This document shows, piece by piece, positions 50,030-64,000 of a stretch of 64,000 bases of DNA. The notes under the pieces are model-generated. The model saw nothing but the letters and a program-made list of their open reading frames with translations. It did not search any database and had not been told where the DNA came from. The DNA comes from Sacculina carcini (Eukaryota; Arthropoda; Thecostraca; Sacculinidae). The translations under genes were made by a program, and so were the position numbers. How positions within the stretch are numbered: position 1 is the stretch's first letter; the number at the start of each line of letters is the position of its first letter. The stretch is from assembly GCA_916048095.2 (NCBI GenBank), contig OU696578.1:1210798-1274797 (forward strand), given 5' to 3'.

Positions 50030-50130
50030 GCGCCAGGATTTTTTCGGTGGGGGGCCGAGGGAGACTAAAGAAAAAGATGTGGGGCTCTACGAAACATGAG
50101 GAGCTATACTGGAAATGTTCATGGTATTCA
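50030..50130. mobile_element. cagtggcggcgc family MITE fragment
   Basis: Starts cagtggcagcgccaggattt and continues acgaaacatgaggagcta, closely like 22062-22170. The matching right end was not found. Confidence 0.6.
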
Positions 50131-50695
50131 CTGTAGGGATGTCATTTTGTGCTTTTGCTTCGAGGCGTAATGTTCCCATGATTCGATTCTGCATGTATAG
50201 TCGCGTTTGATGTTTATCGAATGAGCAGCCGATTTGTTGTGTTGATCGTTCTGCGACTTGTGACCAGCGGACACGTTTTTCTCACACACGCAACGCAAAA
50301 CATGCTCTTCCTATCAGACACGTTTTTCTGGGAAAATTCGACTTCACATTGAATTCCTCCAACCTTTTGAGCGTGACAATACATACATCATTTGAGCAGT
50401 TTGTGTTAATTTGTATGCATGATCCTACCTTTCCAAAAAGTCAATAGCACGTGTACTTGAAGCGATTTGATCAAACCAATTAAGCCACACCCACAACCCA
50501 TACTGTAGTTATCCAGGGGTATAACTCCGTACGACGTTCATGGTGTCCGGACTTGAGAAGCTATCAGGAACGTTGCTATATTTTCATTGTTTACATTGCT
50601 GGTGTTAATATTGTACCTAAATGCAGTGTTTGAGTGCAGCATAGCGTGTTGAATCCAACGTCTGTGTAATTACAATTATTAACAGAATTAATTAA

Positions 50696-52264
50696 TTTGT
50701 ATTTGTATTTGTATTTGTATTTGTACTTCAGCCTACCACAGGCACAATTGGCATAAAGAATAAAGTAGACATGCAATAATAAAACTAAATAAAATAAATA
50801 AGCCAGAATACATGTAACATGCAAATGCAGAAACTACAAAACTGCAGAGAAAAGCATGCGAACATACATGGCAAATTATAGAGGTCGTGACAAGAAACAG
50901 AATATAGGTGTAATTACAAAAGGCAGCACGTAAGTAAATAAAAATGCCACTATAAATATAACATGCGAATCAGGCAGACATGCAAACATATACAAGCACA
51001 CATACAAACAAGTATAGAGAATGCAGTTATGAGCAAGTTATGTAATCTAATATCAAGAAAAGGTCTAGCATGCACACATACATCACTGAGCATGCACACA
51101 TACAAAACAAGAACAAATAATGCAATTATGAGCATGCTTTTTGCTTTTATGCTTTTAGCATTATGAGCAGGTCATTTAATCTAATAGCGAGAGAAGGTGA
51201 GAATGTAGTAGCTTCGAGAATGATTTAGCAGATGTGGAGGAGAGCAGTTCATATGGAAGGTTGTTGTACATACGTGGTGCAGTAAACTGAAGAGAGCGTG
51301 TCGACCAGAAAGATTCACAAAGAGAACGAGGTTCAAGGAGTACTTTGAACTGTCGTGTATCACGAGGAACAACATGTGGCGATAGGAGTTCTAGAAGATA
51401 CTGCGGTGAGTCAGAGAGATGTAAGAGCTTGTATGTCAGTAAACAGATTTTATGATGAATGCGGTAGGGTATGGGTAGGATACCCAGGTCACGTAGATGG
51501 GATGATGTGGGGTGATGTGGAGGAAGGCGAAGGATGAAACGACAGGCTTGATTAAGGATAGACTGCAGTATGTTATAGGATTTCTGTGGAAGGTGTAGAA
51601 ATAGTGAATTGCAGTAGTCAATGCGGGGAAGTATGAGAGCAGATACCAGAGAGTGTGCGAGAGGAGAGTCAATGTAAGGACGGATCAAATATAGATTTCG
51701 GATAATTAACCGACAGATATGAGCGGTAGAAGTGAAGTGTTTTTGATAGGATAGGTGCGGATCTAGTATAATACCGAGGTCACGTACATGGGATGAAAGA
51801 GGCAAGTCAGACAGAGCAGGGTGGATCTTAGGCGGGTGAAGAACAATATATTCAGTTTTAGAAGGATTGATGATCAGTGATCGTGAGGAGGCCCAAGATG
51901 AGATAGTGTCCATGATATGAGGAACAGACTTTTGATAGGATAAGGGAAGGAAAATCTGGACGTCATCTGCATATATATGAAAAGAAAGGGATAATTTGCG
52001 CAATATGGGACAGAGAGATGACATGTAAATGTTAAAAAGAATAGGCCCCAGTGATGAACCCTGGGGAACCCCTGATAAAAGAGGAAGAGTTTGTGAATGA
52101 CAGGAATCGAAAAGAACAGAGTAGGAGCGATTAGTGAGGAAGGATGTTAAGAGAGAAAGAGCTGAATGGGATATTCCAATGGAAGAGAGGTCTTGAATCA
52201 AAATTTTATGATCGACGAGGTCGAAAGCAGATGACATATCCAAGAGAATAACCAGGCGCAGCAT
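50696..52264 (-). mobile_element. 5'-truncated LINE of the L2/Rex1-like CR1 group
   Basis: An uninterrupted - strand frame (52264-51176, 362 codons) covers the reverse transcriptase from LLDMSSAFDLVDHKIL (motif A) through SGVPQGSSLGPILFNIY (motif B) and FHIYADDVQIFLPL (catalytic YADD) to the conserved thumb and C-terminal FTAPRMYNNLPYELL. The 3' UTR follows and ends at 50696-50724 in a (TACAAA)n tail. The endonuclease is absent. The open frame and clean tail point to a recent insertion into the older hAT element. Confidence 0.88.
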
Positions 52265-52399
52265 ATAGTTACAAATGTGGAAAATACTTTTGAGTTAAAA
52301 TGACATTTTATGTTTTTAGCTTAAAAACGGCATTTTATGTGAAAATATATTTTTATGTAATCACATAAGATTCCCAACTCTATTAATAAGTAACACCAT

Positions 52400-52406
52400 T
52401 GATGCT

Positions 52407-52442
<36 letters not shown>

Positions 52443-52475
52443 TGTGTGTGTGTGTGTGTATGTGTGTGTGTTTGT
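52400..52475. repeat. (TG)n microsatellite
   Basis: A TG run of about 70 bp, broken twice by 'tatg', just outside the right end of the hAT-like composite. Confidence 0.9.
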
Positions 52476-52937
52476 GGGTGTATGTATCACCTTATTGTGT
52501 ACCCGCTTATTATTTGAACTTTGACCTGTTGGTTGAATAAATAAAAACAGAACAAAACTAAGATCATAAAAGGTTATGTCTAATGTTATTTTAGCCAAAT
52601 ATAAGGTTCTCAACACTAAAATATGTTGCTCGGATTGTAAATAGAAAAACGACAAATCTAATCATATCTGTGTGTGTATGTATGTGTGAATCAAACGAAT
52701 ACCGTCTATAATCTGTAAATTCTAATGATTTGTGTGTAATCTAGTGATTTTTCTATTTGTTTTAAAACATGATTTATATTTGTTAGTTTATGCATGTGTG
52801 TGATTCGTTATTTGTCTTCATATGTCCTTATAATAATAATAAGAATTAAGCATAACCGATAAAAAATAACTTTTTTTGCTAGGCAAGTCTTACACCACTT
52901 GTTAAATTTGCCATTTTCCAGATAACAAGCAAAACAC

Positions 52938-53270
52938 TCATTGTGTTCTTACTAGTTGTCTTCGCAGGAATGAGTCAGAAAGGCTCGTGACTGCCGCCTT
53001 CCAGTTGTCATATGTCTTCTTAAACAGTTGTGTCGTTGGTTGGTTTACTACGTCGCTTGGCAACCTATTCCATCTATCTACTGCTCTATTTGGGAAACTA
53101 TATTTTTGGATGTCCTTTTTAATCCTGCGTTTTTGGAGGCCAAAACTGTGATTCCTATTAGATTTTGAGAATTGAAACAACTTCTGATTTTCCATTTTAT
53201 CCTACGCCGTAAGACATCTATAAACCGTAAGACATCTGTGTGATAGTCTTGGATTAGACAACGGCTCAAT
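52938..53270 (-). mobile_element. CR1-like LINE C-terminal fragment
   Basis: The - strand frame has HSFGLQKRRIKKDIQKYSFP and NRAVDRWNRLPSDVV, the C-terminal block of CR1-type reverse transcriptases. It is related to but distinct from the ends of the LINEs at 2430 and 50696. It is strongly 5' truncated. Confidence 0.7.
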
Positions 53271-53384
53271 CATTGAGTTAGTTACAAACTGACCTTTTTG
53301 AACGGCGATTTCGTAGCAAAGTAGACTCACTGACGAGAACGCACATAAGATCACACGCCAACACACCAGCACGCCCAATGTACC

Positions 53385-53590
53385 TGCGTGTGTGTGTGTG
53401 TGTATGGCGCTAGCTACTCTGAATTTGCGCGTGTTTGCGTCGTGAAAGCAACCACCTTCTGGAGACCGGGAGAACGAACAACACACACACCAGCACACAC
53501 ACACACACACACACACCAGCACACACACACACACACACCAGTACACACACACACACACACACACACACCAGCACACACACACGTGGGACG
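53385..53590. repeat. CA/TG microsatellite cluster
   Basis: Mainly (CA)n with accagcacac interruptions. A separate TG cluster lies at 53808-53850. Confidence 0.85.
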
Positions 53591-54145
53591 AAAACAATGA
53601 CGCACACACAAGTGCAGAGTGTGAGGGAGAAGTAGAGAGTGATGGAGCGACAACAAGGATGCTAAGAGCCATGTTGTGTGAGAACAGGACTGGTCTGCGC
53701 GCGAGATGGTCATGTGTATGGGTCATACAGTATACTTGGTGTATGCCTAGCCCATACCCGGCCCATACCGACAGCCTCAGGTGATCAGGTGTGGTTGACC
53801 GAAGGTACGTGTGTGTGTGTGTATGTGCATGTGTGTGTGTGTGTGTGTGGATGGGTGCCGTACATGGGTAGGTTGTGTACATTGAATACGACACAACCCG
53901 ACAGAGCGGGTAACATAATTCCTCCATTGTTTCCTCAACGCACTATATACAGCCACAATTTGTTGAATTTCGCTCAAAATGTAGACATATTTACTCGTTT
54001 AATACCAATTTCGCTACGTTCTATCTGTGTAAAATATTTTCACCTTTTTTTATTTCGATATTTGAACATTACGAATTACATTTACAAATTACAAAGTAAT
54101 TCCACATGATGCAAGTTAAATAAACTCCCATGTATTAAATAATGC

Positions 54146-54452
54146 AGGGGTTCCCAACCTGTGGTACCTCGAACAATTTCAGCAGTCAAGATCAATGACA
54201 CCAGGACATGATTTCTGATATGTTGTGATCAAAGTAATGTCCCTCATTGACCAGCTGGTGGAGAAGAAGCAGATAGAGTCCTCGTATTGAGTTGTTCTAT
54301 TTTCAGTTGATTTGTGTGTTCTCTACTTGTACAATTATGTAAATAAAGTGATATCTGATCGAACTGAGTTTCTCTGGAACCAGGTGGTACGCGGCGACTG
54401 TACGAAACCATCAAGTGGTACTCGATCATAAATATAAGTTGGGAACCTCTGA
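54146..54452. mobile_element. hAT-like MITE, caggggttcccaacct family, copy 1
   Basis: The ends caggggttcccaacctg and agttgggaacctctg are inverted repeats, about 305 bp apart. The interior (tgtgtgttctctacttgtac, aattatgtaaataaagtg) is repeated, inverted, at 63740-64000. Confidence 0.8.
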
Positions 54453-55200
54453 CAACATTTTTTCGGAACTATTTCTTTATAACAAAATTGGATACCATTT
54501 AACATTTTTCTGAAATTTTAAAAATTAACTGAAAAAGAGAAGAAAATAATATGTTGTTATTCAACTTCTCAAAAATTTGGAATTTCGGAATTTTTTTTCT
54601 CGCAAATTTCTACAATAGGCTGTTATTGTTAGCGGTTGCTCTGACATCTATATAAATTTCATACCTCTGAATTTGCCTCATACTGTGTGAAGTGTAGTTT
54701 CACCTACGCCAGTTTATATAATTATTGCGATTTAAATTAAAACCATAAAAATTTATTGAATTAAGAGAAACACAACACATGAAAATATATTTCTACTAAA
54801 ATATCGTAACACAAACGAAACCAATATTTTTTTTGTGTGAACATTATTGGCACAGATTGTGTGCATTTGTGCGCTTTTTGGATATATTCCAGTTGATATT
54901 CAATTATTTAAATTTTATTTGAATTTAATCAAATTGTACAATTGTATTTTTTTAGTTTTTAGGAAGAAAAGGATTTAGTGCGATGAAGTCGAAGTCGACT
55001 ATCGGATGTTCACTTTGCTTTAAAGGAAGATAAGGAATGAGAGCTGAGAAAAGAAGAGAAGATTAATAAGAGACAGGAAAAGAACGAAGGAATGAAGAAA
55101 AAACAATAAAAAAACACATTGAAAGAAATTTAAATTTTGAGTTGTTATTTAAAGACACGCAGTCATATGACTCCCTACCATAGGCGGGACCATAGGGTTA
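54453..55200. other. GALE 3' flank, AT-rich, no gene seen
   Basis: Low-GC sequence with a purine-rich patch (54960-55110). On the GALE sense strand it would hold the 3' UTR; no confident polyadenylation site was fixed. Confidence 0.5.
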
Positions 55201-62279
<7,079 letters not shown>

Positions 62280-62364
62280 TGCTCCTAAATGCGCTTCAAT
62301 AAGGCTAAAAAACACAGCAAGAAAAATATGTCATTTTCTAATAAATACAAATTCTTCATTCTAC

Positions 62365-62575
62365 TTTTTCAATTTTTCACAGCGGCACGGCAAAATCCAA
62401 ATTCAGTTGTTGCATAAAATAAAATATCCAGCAGGTCGCTAGAAACGCAAATAAACTATCTAGGATTGATAAAAAACACACATAGTTGTCCTGTTCTCTC
62501 GGATCTTTAATTCCACAATTGGCCACCCCATATTTCCGACCAGTGGATAATTCCCCACGAACCAATGCTCTAATC
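62365..62575. mobile_element. hAT-like MITE, ggttcttaacc family, copy 6 (inverted, decayed)
   Basis: Contains gataaaaaacacacatagtt, gtcctgttctctcggatctt and gataattccccacgaaccaa, the inverted core of the family. It lies just upstream of the GALE start exon. Confidence 0.7.
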
Positions 62576-62850
62576 TTCAGGTGTCTCTCTGAAGAGACAA
62601 GCAACAACTGAAAGGAAGTCCTAAAGAGAAACGGTGAGACGGGTTTGCAGGGTGGTAGAATATAGCAGTTCGGTTTCTACTCCTGAATGGTTAATGAATC
62701 TGCTGTTGTAGACACACACGAATTTTTCCGTGACATTTTTCTCTCCTAAATAATATCATCAAAAACGTGACAAAATGATTCCTTTTCCCCTTTCAGGGAC
62801 AAAAGGAATCATTTAGAGAAAGGGAAGGATATAGAACGTACAGATCTCAC

Positions 62851-62992
62851 CTGTAAAACTAACGCGACCCTCTGGCTCCACAGCTAGCTCAATACTGGCT
62901 CGACGGCAGGTAGCGAAGCTCGAGTTGGAGTAGTGTGACGTCATCGCACGGCAGGTAATTGTTGATGATGGTACGGCGGTCGTATTGGACAC
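62851..62992 (-). other. GALE: Likely 5' non-coding exon of GALE
   Basis: Bounded on the sense strand by an acceptor TTTCACAG and a strong donor ACAG|GTGAGAT. It would join the acceptor at 62305 in front of the GALE start codon. The same stretch can also be read as a terminal coding exon of another gene (see 62889-63367). Confidence 0.45.
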
Positions 62993-63367
62993 CTGTGAAA
63001 CATCAATACATCGAGCCGACAACAAAACATACCCTAGCCCCTTGGTGGAGTGAAGCGCGCACACACACACGCACAAACACACACACACGCAGACACACAC
63101 ACACACATACACTCACACTCACACACACGCAGACACACAAACACATACATTCACAGACAAGTGGCACAAACAGGTGGACCATTGAATGAAGTGAATTGGG
63201 GAAAATATGAATAAAAATGATCGCCAAGTAAAATCACTCTGTCGTTTTTTTCCAATTATTAATATACCGTTCGGTTGTTGTTCAAGAAATGAATAGGAGA
63301 GAAATTCAAGTGAATAAAAAAAAACTCTCCAAAAATCAGCTCACACGAGCCATAGGGGTCCGATAGA
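62889..63367 (-). CDS. Possible 3' end of an unrecognised gene
   Basis: A 23-nt exon (63367-63345) and a terminal exon (62992-62889, TGA) join in matching phase to read LSDPYGSC-VQYDRRTIINNYLPCDDVTL and on to a stop, 41 codons including it. The composition looks coding, but I do not recognise the family, and a 23-nt exon can arise by chance. Further exons would lie beyond the window. Confidence 0.3.
63055..63160. repeat. CA microsatellite
   Basis: (AC)n with gcag and tcac interruptions, just upstream (sense strand) of the exon at 62992. Confidence 0.9.
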
Positions 63368-63739
63368 CTAAAAATAATAGTAATAATAATAATTATTATA
63401 ATAACAATAATATATTATGCACGCTCACCATAATTATATATAGATTTATACCACGCATCTAAGCTGTAGTTTAATTTTTAACGTTATCATGAAACACATT
63501 TCAATTTTACAAACCATTCTCATAAAAAAACAACACACCAAATTGCGGCAATGCAGGAATTATGATGCCACAGAAAATGATAGATTATGCATGATCGGTG
63601 CATATTAATAGCGCTCGTGTTTGTGGGTGATATTTGCGTGCATAAAAAGATATCACGAATTCGGGCTGGCACACCGCGGGTCGCACCAATCTTGAAGTCA
63701 CGACCAACGAACAGATGACGCCATGAATGCCAGTGGCTT

Positions 63740-64000
63740 CCAAACCTTTCTTTATGATCGAGTACCACTGGGAAGTATCGTACATTCGCCGCGTACCACC
63801 TGGCTCCAGAAAATCTCAGTTAAATCAGATATCACTTTATTTACATAATTGTACAAGTAGAGAACACACAAATCAACAAAATAAATACGACTCAATGCGA
63901 GGACTGAATCTGTTTCTTCTCCACCAGCTGGTCAATGAGGGGCATTACTTTGCTCACAACATATCAGAAATCATGCCCTGGTGCCATTGTTTTTAACTGC
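63740..64000. mobile_element. hAT-like MITE, caggggttcccaacct family, copy 2 (partial)
   Basis: An inverted match to 54146-54452 (gcgtaccacctggctccaga, tgtacaagtagagaacacac, ccaccagctggtcaatgagg). It runs off the window edge. Confidence 0.75.

Larger units (their letters stand above)
49752..52382. mobile_element. hAT-like element carrying nested insertions
   Basis: The left end tagagttgggaattccatg (then tgat) and the right end atcacataagattcccaac (then tcta) are inverted repeats of about 23 bp, 2.6 kb apart. Subterminal ttttatgt-type motifs occur near both ends. The interior is mostly later insertions: a cagtggcagcgcc MITE end at 50030 and a LINE at 50696-52264. No transposase is left. Confidence 0.75.

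Noticed and set aside
63520..63785. Overlapping - strand frames near the right edge
   Set aside because: They overlap the hAT-like MITE start and show no recognised domain; conservation cannot be judged from the window.

Overview
The window is nuclear DNA from an animal. Small exons with GT-AG introns and conserved animal gene families show this, together with many non-LTR retrotransposon, SINE and hAT/pogo-type transposon remnants and a very high load of (CA/TG)n microsatellites. No ribosomal, mitochondrial or bacterial features are seen. The species cannot be named. A Tramtrack-type BTB domain and a degenerate TTAGG-rich tract hint at an arthropod, perhaps a crustacean or chelicerate, but this is weak inference.

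Four protein-coding genes can be assembled by hand from the sequence, and every exon junction keeps the reading frame. (1) On the + strand at 3835-8247, a three-exon BTB/POZ protein of 285 aa with a strongly acidic C-terminus and no visible zinc fingers. (2) On the - strand at 21994-12645, a 12-exon synaptic vesicle 2-related transporter (SVOP, 525 aa, major facilitator superfamily). (3) On the - strand at 48490-25448, a 14-exon polypyrimidine-tract-binding protein (PTBP, four RRMs, about 570 aa). It keeps the 34-nt exon whose skipping autoregulates mammalian PTB. (4) On the - strand at 62279-55201, an eight-exon UDP-galactose 4-epimerase (GALE, 370 aa). A possible 3' end of a further - strand gene lies at 63367-62889.

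Region by region: 1-3830 is a pyrimidine-rich minisatellite, a tRNA-like SINE and a CR1-like LINE fragment. 3831-8247 is the BTB gene. 8248-12644 is intergenic, with transposon relics, a SINE and a 19-bp minisatellite that runs almost to the SVOP stop codon. 12645-21994 is SVOP, whose introns hold a 29-bp array, a 137-bp satellite and a 600-bp complex microsatellite. 21995-25447 is intergenic. 25448-48490 is PTBP, full of MITEs and arrays. 48491-55200 is intergenic, with a nested hAT/LINE composite. 55201-62279 is GALE. The rest is its 5' region and another hAT-like repeat.

The four genes do not form a pathway. Their common feature is structural. Most 3' splice sites are preceded on the sense strand by TG-repeat tracts rather than ordinary pyrimidine tracts, and both BTB introns start with (AC)n and end with (GT)n. 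This suggests that repeat pairing helps define introns here.
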